NCBI GenBank assembly: GCA_016745035.1
Contig: JADGDE010000007.1
Coordinates: forward strand, 1 to 64,000
DNA: 64,000 bases
Source of the DNA: Thiotrichales bacterium
GTDB lineage: Bacteria; Pseudomonadota; Gammaproteobacteria; Beggiatoales; Beggiatoaceae
Direction: 5' to 3'
A program made the translations under genes and the position numbers. Positions 25,344-33,800 of this stretch are shown piece by piece. The notes beneath the pieces are model-generated. The model searched no databases, was not told where the DNA came from, and worked only from the letters and a program-made list of their open reading frames with translations. The stretch's first letter is position 1, and the number at the start of each line of letters is the position of its first letter.

Positions 25344-26867
25344 ATGATTAACAAACTTTCTTTGAGCTTAGCTATCAGCGCAGGCTTAGGTCTAGTAGGC
25401 CAACAAGCAATGGCGGCAGCTGTCAATATTGATTTGCATCCTGGGAAGACCCCAGCAGTTGCGACTTTTGCCTCAGAATTACCTGCAAATACACCAGCAT
25501 TAAGCTTGGGTGCGGCATTTAATGTAACCATCCCTGTGCCAAATTATCCTATTGATAATACCAACCCATTCTTCGTCCAACTCGCCTTATTAGGTGGCAG
25601 TAAGTTTGATAATGTTGCCAATGCGACAATAGAATGTGTAGGGGTAAGCTCTAATAACCCAGCTGTTACTAGCATTGTAGCTGAGAAAATTTTGGGCTCT
25701 GATGGGCAAACCACATTAACTTACCAGCTTGTACCTAAAGCAACTTCCATCCAGTTGAATACAACTTCTACAGCCGCAGGTCAACAAGGTTGTTTGTTTA
25801 GCTTCAGTGGTGTTGAAGGCATGTCTGGTAACATGGTCAACCAAAGCCTCTCTGCAGTTGTGCAATATAAAGATGGTAACATTACTATCAACACCCCTTA
25901 TAGTGCGCCTTTAATTAAGTTTGCACCTGGTGCAACCACGAACTTTAATGATCAAGGCTCAAACGTTATCGTTGATGTCTCTAAAAGTTCGAAAAAATTC
26001 ACCACTGCTGGCAGTATTGGTGGTGCGAGTGATGTGAGCGAACTGGTGGCACATTTAGGGCGTATTTCCTACACTGCTATTTCAGGTCCTTTAAATGCGA
26101 CAGGTGGTGTTTATGCGGCCTCAGCAGGTATTGGTGGTGCAAACCTAGTTATTTCTGGCCCTGCTTTAGCTGCTGTGGCAATACCTACCGCATCGGGTGA
26201 TGCTAATACCGGTGCTGTGTTCTTGGATGTGACTAAAAATGGTGCGTGTGCTCTTGGCTTTGCGTCCGCACAAACTGATAGCGCAGGTGAAGTTAGCTTC
26301 GCATTAACCAAGTCTGCTGTTGTTGGCGGTTTTGATGTCTGTATGCGTGTTGATGGCGCACATGATATTGCTAAAGGTCAAATTACAGCTGAGTTGACAG
26401 GAACTGCTGCTGCTAATCATCGTCCTGTGTTAAGCAAAGATAACAATACCTTGGTTAATATCAAGAAAAATGGCGAAAGCGTTAAAGTCTTGAATATTCC
26501 TAACCCAGCGTCTCAAGACGTACCTTACATTCGTATTAACAACATGAATGATCAAACAGGTAAAGTCTTTGGTACTTTGTATAACCAAACTGACGGTGCG
26601 GTATTAGGTACTGCGAATGCAGAATTGGGTAGCCTCACGCCTTACCAAACTTTGGTATTGGATATTACTGCCTTAACCACCGCTTTTGGTGTAGATGCAT
26701 GGGCTGGTCGTGCTTGGATGCAAATTGATGCTGAGTTATCTAACATTGCAGTTCAAGGCTTAGTACGTACTCCTGCAGGTGTATTGAGTAACTTGAGTGC
26801 CGGTAGCTTGTCTGAAACTCAACAAGCTGACTTGGAAGATGGTAAAGACGCACCAGCAACGCCATAA
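25344..26867 (+). CDS. secreted surface protein, paralog B
   Basis: 507 aa from the ATG at 25344 (CGGAG nine bases upstream); an in-frame start 15 codons earlier would spoil the signal peptide. The signal peptide is MINKLSLSLAISAGLG onward, cut near AMA-AAV. Same overall plan as the preceding gene: Thr/Ala/Val-rich, four Cys in matching contexts (TIECVG, QGCLFSF, NGACALG, FDVCMRVDG), and the same C-terminal domain (YIRINNMN, FGTLYNQTDGAVLGTA, WAGRAWMQIDAEL, IAVQGLVR, VLSNLS), followed by an acidic tail. The two genes look like an old tandem duplication. A strong terminator follows. Confidence 0.85.
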   Translation: MINKLSLSLAISAGLGLVGQQAMAAAVNIDLHPGKTPAVATFASELPANTPALSLGAAFNVTIPVPNYPIDNTNPFFVQLALLGGSKFDNVANATIECVGVSSNNPAVTSIVAEKILGSDGQTTLTYQLVPKATSIQLNTTSTAAGQQGCLFSFSGVEGMSGNMVNQSLSAVVQYKDGNITINTPYSAPLIKFAPGATTNFNDQGSNVIVDVSKSSKKFTTAGSIGGASDVSELVAHLGRISYTAISGPLNATGGVYAASAGIGGANLVISGPALAAVAIPTASGDANTGAVFLDVTKNGACALGFASAQTDSAGEVSFALTKSAVVGGFDVCMRVDGAHDIAKGQITAELTGTAAANHRPVLSKDNNTLVNIKKNGESVKVLNIPNPASQDVPYIRINNMNDQTGKVFGTLYNQTDGAVLGTANAELGSLTPYQTLVLDITALTTAFGVDAWAGRAWMQIDAELSNIAVQGLVRTPAGVLSNLSAGSLSETQQADLEDGKDAPATP

Positions 26868-26915
26868 TCTTTTGAGCTGATAATGGTCTAAAGACTGTCA
26901 TCAACCTTGACTGAG

Positions 26916-26952
26916 AAAGGGGATAGCACTTTTATAGCGCTATCCCTTTTTT
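26916..26952 (+). terminator. rho-independent terminator after the surface-protein pair
   Basis: Arms GGGATAGC (26920-26927) / GCTATCCC (26939-26946) followed by six T. It separates the paralog pair from the glycan-modification genes. Confidence 0.85.
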
Positions 26953-26981
26953 GTGTCAGTTATTAAATCGAGGCTATTAAA

Positions 26982-28679
26982 TTGAAGTACTGTTTTGTTT
27001 GTGTTTGTCAAACAGGTGAGTTAGAACTGCAAAGTTTGTTACTCATGGCATCTCTAAAACGCCATTTGCAGGTTGAACACGAACTTTACGTCCTTATTCC
27101 CAGCCCAGAATCTATTTGGGGAAAAGTTAGCGATGAGACACAGAGACAATTACAAGCATGGGGAGTTAAAACTTTTATTAGTGATAATGCTATCGATCCA
27201 AACTACCCAATTGCCAATAAGCTTAACTGTTTTAATATTTCCACAGATGCTGAAAAAATTATTTTTTTAGACAGCGATACCCTTTTGTTAAATGATTTTA
27301 TTGATGATCCTATTTTTCAACAGCCTTTATGCTTGCGTGCCGCAAGTTTACCCTTATTAGAAGATGATAAAGATAATTGGGCACAGATTTATCAAACAGC
27401 TAATTTACCTATGCCTAAGCATCAAGTGACATCCACGGTTTCACAACAAGCAATGTTACCTTATTATAATGCCGGGTTTATTGCTGTTGATAAGGCACTG
27501 AATTTTTCAAAAACATGGATACATTATTGCCAACTGATAGATAAAAACCCTCAAATCCAAGGCAAACGTCCTTATTTAGATCAAATGGCTTTGCCTTTAA
27601 CTGCCGCTGCTTTGAATATCGAATGTACTGAAGTGGATAAAAAATATAATTACCCGCCGCGCTTACAAGACGACCCCGCAGTCGCTGAGGCTATCGTTTA
27701 CCACTACAACAATCCAGAGGTAATTTTAAGCACAGCGCCACAAGTCCGCGCTCTAATCCAAGAATTTGCTGAACTATATCCCATCATTAAAAGCAAAGTA
27801 TTACAAAATTCAGCATGGCAGGTATTACTCACATCTGTTGAAGCAGCCAAAGGTAGCGTTTCTTATCCACTAGAAAATTTAAAAAGCCGTTTTATTGATC
27901 GTTATCGTAATCGCCTAACGCCTTATATTCAGGCAAAGCGCTCCAATATTATTATTACAGGGATTCCCAGAAGTGGTAGCAGCTTATTATCTACTTTAAT
28001 TAATCAAATGGATAAGGCTATTTGTTTAAATGAAATCCGTGATGATAGCAACTTATTTGCAATGTTTAATGATTTACGACAGCAAATAGAACAAACACAA
28101 AGTGTAGAAAACAAAGTTGATGCCGATAATCAATTAACTACCAATACGATTGCTAACGATACCCAAGTCAAGAAAGTAGCCATTGATATAGAAGGCAAAA
28201 ATTTTGTGTTAGCACAAAAATTTACTTTGAGATATATGGTTCAATTGGAAAAACTACTCGAAGATAACTGGGATGTTTGGGCTATTGTCCGTCATCCGGT
28301 ATATACCCTGCTATCATGGATGCGTTGCCCAGATAATTTTCCCATTACCCAGATTTCCCCACCTAACCGCTGGTTTCATGAAGTGGCTTTTTCATCAGAA
28401 GACGAAGATATTCGACGAATAGATATTTGGAATCATTTTGCCGAAAAACTTTATCAACACAGAGATAAAGTTAATATTATTCGTTATGAGGATTTAATTC
28501 AAAATCCGCAACAAACCATGCAAACTTTTGCAAAACGCTATCATTTACCCATGGATATGAGTAAAATTCAACTGGATTCAAAAAATCAAACAGCCCGTTA
28601 TAGTGCCAGTGATGAAATACGAATTCAAAAAATTCTATCGCATGCACGTTTAGATCTTTTCGACTATAGCGATATATAG
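26982..28679 (+). CDS. glycosyltransferase-sulfotransferase fusion
   Basis: 565 aa starting at TTG, with GAGG eight bases upstream. The N-terminal half (about 1-280) looks like a GT-A-fold glycosyltransferase: KYCFVCVCQTGE start and the metal/sugar-binding LDSDTLLL at about residue 100. The C-terminal half (about 320-565) looks like a PAPS-dependent sulfotransferase: the P-loop-like GIPRSGSSLLSTL binds the 5' phosphosulfate and VRHPVYTLLSW looks like the 3'-phosphate site. It would add and sulfate a sugar, or sulfate a glycan made nearby. No membrane segment seen. First gene of a plus-strand trio with the GSCFA protein and the deacetylase, 12 bases before the next gene. Substrate unknown. Confidence 0.78.
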   Translation: MKYCFVCVCQTGELELQSLLLMASLKRHLQVEHELYVLIPSPESIWGKVSDETQRQLQAWGVKTFISDNAIDPNYPIANKLNCFNISTDAEKIIFLDSDTLLLNDFIDDPIFQQPLCLRAASLPLLEDDKDNWAQIYQTANLPMPKHQVTSTVSQQAMLPYYNAGFIAVDKALNFSKTWIHYCQLIDKNPQIQGKRPYLDQMALPLTAAALNIECTEVDKKYNYPPRLQDDPAVAEAIVYHYNNPEVILSTAPQVRALIQEFAELYPIIKSKVLQNSAWQVLLTSVEAAKGSVSYPLENLKSRFIDRYRNRLTPYIQAKRSNIIITGIPRSGSSLLSTLINQMDKAICLNEIRDDSNLFAMFNDLRQQIEQTQSVENKVDADNQLTTNTIANDTQVKKVAIDIEGKNFVLAQKFTLRYMVQLEKLLEDNWDVWAIVRHPVYTLLSWMRCPDNFPITQISPPNRWFHEVAFSSEDEDIRRIDIWNHFAEKLYQHRDKVNIIRYEDLIQNPQQTMQTFAKRYHLPMDMSKIQLDSKNQTARYSASDEIRIQKILSHARLDLFDYSDI

Positions 28680-28691
28680 CAGGATAATTAT

Positions 28692-30446
28692 ATGTCTAAC
28701 ACACCTTATGGCCAACAAAGTGAACAACATTTTTGGCGCACTGCTGTTGCCAATATCTCTTTAGGTGATAGTTTATTTGAGCAATTATCCGCTATTAAAT
28801 TAGCTCATGAAAACCCTAATATTGCCTCGGCTGGTTCCTGTTTTGCCCAACATGTTGGTAATTGGTTGTTGGAACAGAACTATGCTTTCCAACAAAGTCA
28901 GTTAGATACGACACACACCTCCAGTTTTGCCTTTGGCAACATTTATACGCCTCGTTGTTTATTACAATGGTTTGATGTTGAAACCTTAAGTGGCGAGTTA
29001 ACGATTCATGAAGAAAAGGGACGCTATTTTGATTTATTGCGTCCTAATTTCCAGCCTAAAGGGTTTCAGAGTTTAAAAAAACTCAAAAAAGCCCGAGTTA
29101 AAGCCTGTAATGAATTAAAAGCGACACTGAGAAAAACTGATATTTTTATTTTTACTTTAGGCTTAACGGAAAGTTGGAAAGATAAAAATGCTATTTTTTA
29201 CCCCAGTTGTCCAGGTGTCATTGTGGGGCAATTTGATGCCGAAAATTATCAATTTTATAATTTTTCTTATGCAGAAATTAAAGCTGATCTGGAAAAAATG
29301 GCAAAAATACTCAGACAAATTAACCCTGAGTTACAGATTTTACTAACCGTTTCTCCTGTGCCTCTAACCGCAACGGCGACAGATAAACATGTCCTAGTAG
29401 CTAATCAATACTCCAAATCGGTATTACGTACAGTTGCAGGGGAGCTTGCGGATAATCAGAATATATTTCATTATTTTCCTTCCTATGAAATTATTACAGC
29501 ACCCAATGCTGGGGATTTTCGCTTTCAAACAAACCGCCGCACTGTAACGCCAGACGCGGTGGCTTATGTGATGCAGCATTTTGCTAAGCTTTTACCCCAC
29601 AAAGTACAAAATAAGGCACAGCCAACAGGAAGTGTTAATGAAGCTGTATGTGATGAAGAATTTTTGGAGACCACTAAAAGCTTAGCCGATCTTAAACCTA
29701 GCAATGATAAATATAATTTAACTTTGATAGGCGATAGCCATATGAGCAAATTATCAACCGCACTTAAAAAAATGGGTGTCGCCCATAGTGGTGGTATGGT
29801 CATGAATGGCTCAGGTTTTGCGCAAAAAAAATTCGCCTTATGCCCAGAGGAATATTTTGTTCCCTTAGAAAATGCTCAATCACGGCAATTGTGGTCACGT
29901 ATTTATGCCAATTTAAAACGTCACGAAACGGATAAGACCACAGAACAATCCATTATTATTACTAATATTGGCTTACAAACCCATCAAACCATTGCTGGTG
30001 AAGGTGGGTTCCATCAATGGTTCCAAAACCACCCTAATAAAACAGGAACGGTGAGTCAATTAAATGACTTTATTGAATACCTTAATGCCATGCAAAAGCA
30101 AGCGTTAAGTATTTTATATCGTTTGCATCAGGCAGGGCACACCGTTATTGTTGTCTCCGATCCTCCTTTTAGCAAGCATTTTAATGAATCAAAATCCATT
30201 GCTCCTTTAATTTATGCTTACTTTACAGCCACAGAGATCATATGGAAACAACACGGTATTCAATTTTTTAATGCGGCAACAACTTTTGATGAGGAAATAA
30301 AAGATATGTCTGCTTATGCTGCTAATGTTGTCTTTGAGGGGGGGTATTATGATTGGTATCACGGTAATGAGCGTTATTATGAATGGCTTGCTGAAAAATT
30401 AAATACCGTTTTTAATTTAAAAACGACTGTTAATACGAATAAATAA
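28692..30446 (+). CDS. GSCFA-domain protein with a second SGNH-hydrolase-like domain
   Basis: 584 aa; AGGA seven bases before the ATG. The N-terminal part (about 35-310) is a GSCFA domain, named after the motif visible as SAGSCFAQHVGNWL, with FTLGLTESW and LLTVSPVPL typical of the family. The C-terminal part (about 335-570) looks like a second SGNH-type esterase/acyltransferase: LIGDSHMSKL (Ser in the GDS block), NIGLQTH, and DWYHGNERYYEWL carrying the late His. Two SGNH-like units in one chain are notable. It likely adds or removes acyl groups on a surface polysaccharide. Between the GT-sulfotransferase and the deacetylase. Confidence 0.85.
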   Translation: MSNTPYGQQSEQHFWRTAVANISLGDSLFEQLSAIKLAHENPNIASAGSCFAQHVGNWLLEQNYAFQQSQLDTTHTSSFAFGNIYTPRCLLQWFDVETLSGELTIHEEKGRYFDLLRPNFQPKGFQSLKKLKKARVKACNELKATLRKTDIFIFTLGLTESWKDKNAIFYPSCPGVIVGQFDAENYQFYNFSYAEIKADLEKMAKILRQINPELQILLTVSPVPLTATATDKHVLVANQYSKSVLRTVAGELADNQNIFHYFPSYEIITAPNAGDFRFQTNRRTVTPDAVAYVMQHFAKLLPHKVQNKAQPTGSVNEAVCDEEFLETTKSLADLKPSNDKYNLTLIGDSHMSKLSTALKKMGVAHSGGMVMNGSGFAQKKFALCPEEYFVPLENAQSRQLWSRIYANLKRHETDKTTEQSIIITNIGLQTHQTIAGEGGFHQWFQNHPNKTGTVSQLNDFIEYLNAMQKQALSILYRLHQAGHTVIVVSDPPFSKHFNESKSIAPLIYAYFTATEIIWKQHGIQFFNAATTFDEEIKDMSAYAANVVFEGGYYDWYHGNERYYEWLAEKLNTVFNLKTTVNTNK

Positions 30447-30459
30447 AAAAGAGCTTATT

Positions 30460-31356
30460 ATGAGTCAAAATCAAATTATTTTCATGTACCACGCGATAAG
30501 CAGTGATGCTCAAAAAAATGTTTTAGGTAGTTTTCCTATTACGCTAGAACGTTTTCAACAACAAATTGCTATGGCTATAGAAAAGGGGTATCAAATTGGG
30601 CGCTTACAAAACCTACAACAAGATAAACTAGATACAAAAAATAAATATATTTATATTACAGGCGATGATGGCACTGTAGATTGGACACGCAATATATTGC
30701 CTTGGTGCGAACAACAAAAAATTTATACACATACTGCAATTATATCAGGGGTTTGGTATAAACCAGCTGTTTATCCACTGACACATTTAATTCAGGTTTT
30801 ATTGATTCTTAGAGAAGAAAAAAAGTTAATTGAATTAAGTGAAAAATTAAAAGAAAAATATTTAACTACGGAAGAGCTAACATATATTAAAAAAATTTAT
30901 CATTATGAAACAACAGAATATCGTCAAATTATAAAAGGAGCTTTTAATTTAGTCTTAGATCAAACGCTGGCTTATCAGTTATTAGAGAACTTAAGTATTA
31001 AAGAGATTTCAGAATTAGAAAAACGTTTTGAAACGGCCGAGTATTATAAACAATTTCATTATGCTGATATTGGTGTTCATACGGTGAGCCATTGGGCTTT
31101 AGATAGCAATACAGAAGCTTATGTTGAGCAAGAAATTATTCAATGTGAACAAGACTTACAAGCAGAGGGACTGACGATCAGCCCTTATTACACTTCACCG
31201 ATGAAGCCTAAGCATGGAGCCAGTTTAAATGATTTGATAGCCCCATTAAAACAAAGGGGCTATGAAGGTATTTTAGGGAGTTTTAATGGCATTTGGAATC
31301 AAGAAGATTTTATTATCCCGCGTATAGATGCAAAAGATATCGAAAACGCTTTATAA
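30460..31356 (+). CDS. polysaccharide deacetylase-like protein
   Basis: 298 aa. The start IIFMYHAIS and the block YITGDDGTVDWTRNILPW match the NodB/polysaccharide-deacetylase fold (the usual catalytic pair lies in T-x-DDG). A later HTVSHWAL fits the metal-binding His-x-x-Ser-His. So it probably removes N- or O-acetyl groups from a cell-surface glycan. No signal peptide is seen, so it may act in the cytoplasm on a precursor. A GAG-type ribosome site precedes it. It overlaps by six bases at its 3' end with the convergent GNAT-like gene. Confidence 0.8.
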   Translation: MSQNQIIFMYHAISSDAQKNVLGSFPITLERFQQQIAMAIEKGYQIGRLQNLQQDKLDTKNKYIYITGDDGTVDWTRNILPWCEQQKIYTHTAIISGVWYKPAVYPLTHLIQVLLILREEKKLIELSEKLKEKYLTTEELTYIKKIYHYETTEYRQIIKGAFNLVLDQTLAYQLLENLSIKEISELEKRFETAEYYKQFHYADIGVHTVSHWALDSNTEAYVEQEIIQCEQDLQAEGLTISPYYTSPMKPKHGASLNDLIAPLKQRGYEGILGSFNGIWNQEDFIIPRIDAKDIENAL

Positions 31357-32376
31357 AACATTTGGACGATCCTGATCAGAATCACCTTTAAAAATGACAT
31401 AATCAAAATCTGCTTTAACAGCACATTCAATTTTTATATTGTCATCGACAAAGGGTTCAAAATAATTTGGAATAATGACTTTTTTACTTGAAAAGTCTAA
31501 TTCACAAAAACCCATATTGGCAAATTCTTGTTTATCTATACCATAATTAAGGCAATCAACATATTCTGCTTGTCTTTGTTGTAAAATAGTTTGCCACTGA
31601 TTATATAATGAAGCGGTGTTTGTTACATCTCCATAAATATCAATCACTCGTAAACATAACCCATTTTGTGCTTCTACTTCTCTAACAACAAAAATAGCTT
31701 TTAAATCATTATCTTTATTATTCAAGCCAATAAATTTATATTGATAAATAGGATGATTTTGATAGCGATTAACTAAATAAGTAATTGTTTTTTTAGGACG
31801 ATAATTGTGCTGCAAATCTAGACTTTCTATTGAGTCAATGAACGCTAATGAAAACTCAGATTCTAATTTCTGGGGAGGAGATATTTCCTTGTGAAATTTT
31901 GCGATTTTAAAATCATTGATTTTTTCATTTTTAATATAAAAATGGTTTAAATATTCAATCATTTTAAATCCCATTAATTTATATTGGGCTGAGGCATCCT
32001 TGCTAATACCTATTGCTGCGTAAGAATTAAAATTATTAAATGACAATAATTTTCTAATGAGAGAAAAACCTAGACCAAATGTTCCTGAAATATTTGCGTC
32101 TATTTTCCAAATGACTCCCCAGTAATCGCCTTGAGATTCTAAATTAGAATCAAATTGATTGGTACCTAAGAAACCCAATAATGCTAAATAATTACTAGAT
32201 AATTGTTCATCTTCAAAGACAATAAAGTTATAGCGTTTATTTACGGCATCTAAATGCTGCCAATTCAATAAATCAGTAGATAAAGCTAAAGGGTGATTTT
32301 TTCTCCATAATAGATCTATGAATGTCGTGATTTTTGAAAAATCCGTTTGCTCACATATCTTTAGAGTAGCATTCAT
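31351..32376 (-). CDS. GNAT-like acyltransferase
   Basis: 341 aa, AT-rich. The central segment YWGVIWKIDANISGTFGLG followed by SLIRKLL and GISKDASAQYKLMGFKMIEYLNHFYI has the layout of a GNAT acetyltransferase (acyl-CoA loop, then the final helix and strand of the domain). The C-terminal third is a second GNAT-like region lacking a clear pyrophosphate loop. It is the last gene of the minus-strand set running from FkbH, about 10 bases after the VOC gene. Probably acylates an amino-sugar or the small group made by its neighbours; the substrate is unknown. Confidence 0.65.
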   Translation of the reverse strand: MNATLKICEQTDFSKITTFIDLLWRKNHPLALSTDLLNWQHLDAVNKRYNFIVFEDEQLSSNYLALLGFLGTNQFDSNLESQGDYWGVIWKIDANISGTFGLGFSLIRKLLSFNNFNSYAAIGISKDASAQYKLMGFKMIEYLNHFYIKNEKINDFKIAKFHKEISPPQKLESEFSLAFIDSIESLDLQHNYRPKKTITYLVNRYQNHPIYQYKFIGLNNKDNDLKAIFVVREVEAQNGLCLRVIDIYGDVTNTASLYNQWQTILQQRQAEYVDCLNYGIDKQEFANMGFCELDFSSKKVIIPNYFEPFVDDNIKIECAVKADFDYVIFKGDSDQDRPNVL

Positions 32377-32385
32377 AATAATTTA

Positions 32386-32775
32386 TCATTCCTCGAGTAA
32401 CTCAATCAAACCCACATCATTATTAAATAAAAAACAGACTAATTTATTTTTCAATGCCACTGCTTTGACAGGTTTAGACAATAAAATAAAATGCTGTTTT
32501 TTTAAGTTAGCAATAGCTAGATCTATATCTCCAACCACATAGCAAGTATGATAAACACCCGACCCATTTTTTTTTAAAATGCGTGTCACGGGTGAGTTTT
32601 CATCCACTGCTGCAATCAATTCTATTCTTGGCTCATTTTTTTTATTTAAAAAGCAAATAGAGACATTCTGTATCGGATCAAAGATAACATCAGAAGATTC
32701 ATACCCCAAAGATAAATAAAATTCAATTGAGGCATAAATATTTTTCGTTGCTATTGCTAAATGATGAAATTTCAT
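32386..32775 (-). CDS. VOC-superfamily (glyoxalase-fold) protein
   Basis: 129 aa. Typical VOC layout: MKFHHLAIATKNI with the first metal-ligand His, PRIELIAAVDENSPV with a Glu, SGVYHTCYVVGDID with the second His, and VGLIELLEE with the last Glu. It most resembles the methylmalonyl-CoA-epimerase-like branch that sits in polysaccharide and polyketide clusters with FkbH and ACP genes. It would catalyse a metal-dependent epimerisation or isomerisation. Three bases after the methyltransferase stop, so cotranscribed. Confidence 0.82.
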   Translation of the reverse strand: MKFHHLAIATKNIYASIEFYLSLGYESSDVIFDPIQNVSICFLNKKNEPRIELIAAVDENSPVTRILKKNGSGVYHTCYVVGDIDLAIANLKKQHFILLSKPVKAVALKNKLVCFLFNNDVGLIELLEE

Positions 32776-32778
32776 GCT

Positions 32779-33549
32779 TTATTCAAAGACAATATAAGAC
32801 ACGATTGAGTTAACATCTTTATGTATTTTATAATTATGAGTGCCTAAAACTTCTCTTAAGGCAACCGTTTCACCAGGGAAAGGCTCATAATTAAGTTCAT
32901 CAAAAGCAATAATAGCCCCTTTAGTTAAATGAGGGATAATGGCTTCTAGACAGGCTTTTGTTGGTTCATAAATATCTAAATCAAAATAGGCAAATGAAAT
33001 GACAGTTTCAGGGTGGCGCTTTAAATACTCTTGAACCGTTACAGTGGCATCTCCTTTTTCTAAACCATATTTTTTAATATGGGGGATGGGAGAATTTTGT
33101 TCATGCAAGGCTAAAAGTTTATCTAAATAATCTTCATATTGTTTGGTAACTGAATAAGCACCAACTTTTACGCCATCATGCTCTCCATCTTTATCAGTGA
33201 TAACAGGGAATCCTTCAAAAGTATCAAAACCTATAATTTTTCGGGTATGGTTATAAGGCTCGTACATGCCACGAAAATTTTCAAATAAACAAAGGTTTTG
33301 TCCCCAGTGAACACCAAACTCCATTACTACCCCTTGCAGGTTAATAATTTTTTTATAGAGTTCATTCATTGTCAAAATTCTAGATAAATTTTGACGATTC
33401 ATAAATAAACCTAAATTATTTAATAAAGCAGGTTTAGGAGTTGGAGAATTATTAAAAAAATCCAACAATGTTGAATGTGATTCTAATTCTTTAGTAGAAT
33501 GCCCATCTATAATGGTGGAGTCACCAGATTTTTTTACTTTATAGTCCAC
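32779..33549 (-). CDS. TylF/MycF-type SAM-dependent O-methyltransferase
   Basis: 256 aa starting at GTG (GGAG seven bases upstream). GVVMEFGVHWGQNL looks like the SAM-binding loop, FDTFEGFP the family signature (the F-D-T/S-F-E-G-F motif of macrocin O-methyltransferases), and FAYFDLDIYEPTKACLEAI with FDELNY the metal/substrate-binding part. TylF family members methylate sugar hydroxyls in macrolides and are common in surface polysaccharide loci. Here it likely methylates a sugar or glyceryl group. In the same transcription unit as FkbH and ACP. Confidence 0.85.
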   Translation of the reverse strand: MDYKVKKSGDSTIIDGHSTKELESHSTLLDFFNNSPTPKPALLNNLGLFMNRQNLSRILTMNELYKKIINLQGVVMEFGVHWGQNLCLFENFRGMYEPYNHTRKIIGFDTFEGFPVITDKDGEHDGVKVGAYSVTKQYEDYLDKLLALHEQNSPIPHIKKYGLEKGDATVTVQEYLKRHPETVISFAYFDLDIYEPTKACLEAIIPHLTKGAIIAFDELNYEPFPGETVALREVLGTHNYKIHKDVNSIVSYIVFE

Positions 33550-33590
33550 GTTTGTTCTCCATAAATAACAAAATAAATCTGTTATTAATT

Positions 33591-33800
33591 TTATTTGATA
33601 AATTCATAAGCATCATTAAATGACTTTATCTTTACAATATCTTCAGGTTCGAGAGAAATAGAAAATTCTTTTTCTATTTCAACAATCAAGCCCAAATGCT
33701 TCAGTGAGTCCCAGTTTGGATAGTTTTCCTGTGAAACTTCTTCGGTGATTGAATCAGATTCAAATACTGTTTTAAATATAGTCAACAGTTTATCTTTCAT
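33591..33800 (-). CDS. acyl carrier protein
   Basis: 69 aa. Small acidic protein with NWDSLKHLGLIVEIEKEF; the Ser in D-S-L is the phosphopantetheine attachment site, and the following helix is typical of ACPs. The start overlaps the FkbH stop (ATGA), so the two are translationally coupled. With FkbH it forms the known FkbH-ACP pair that loads a glyceryl unit from a glycolytic intermediate onto the carrier. AAGG lies six bases upstream. Confidence 0.9.
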   Translation of the reverse strand: MKDKLLTIFKTVFESDSITEEVSQENYPNWDSLKHLGLIVEIEKEFSISLEPEDIVKIKSFNDAYEFIK

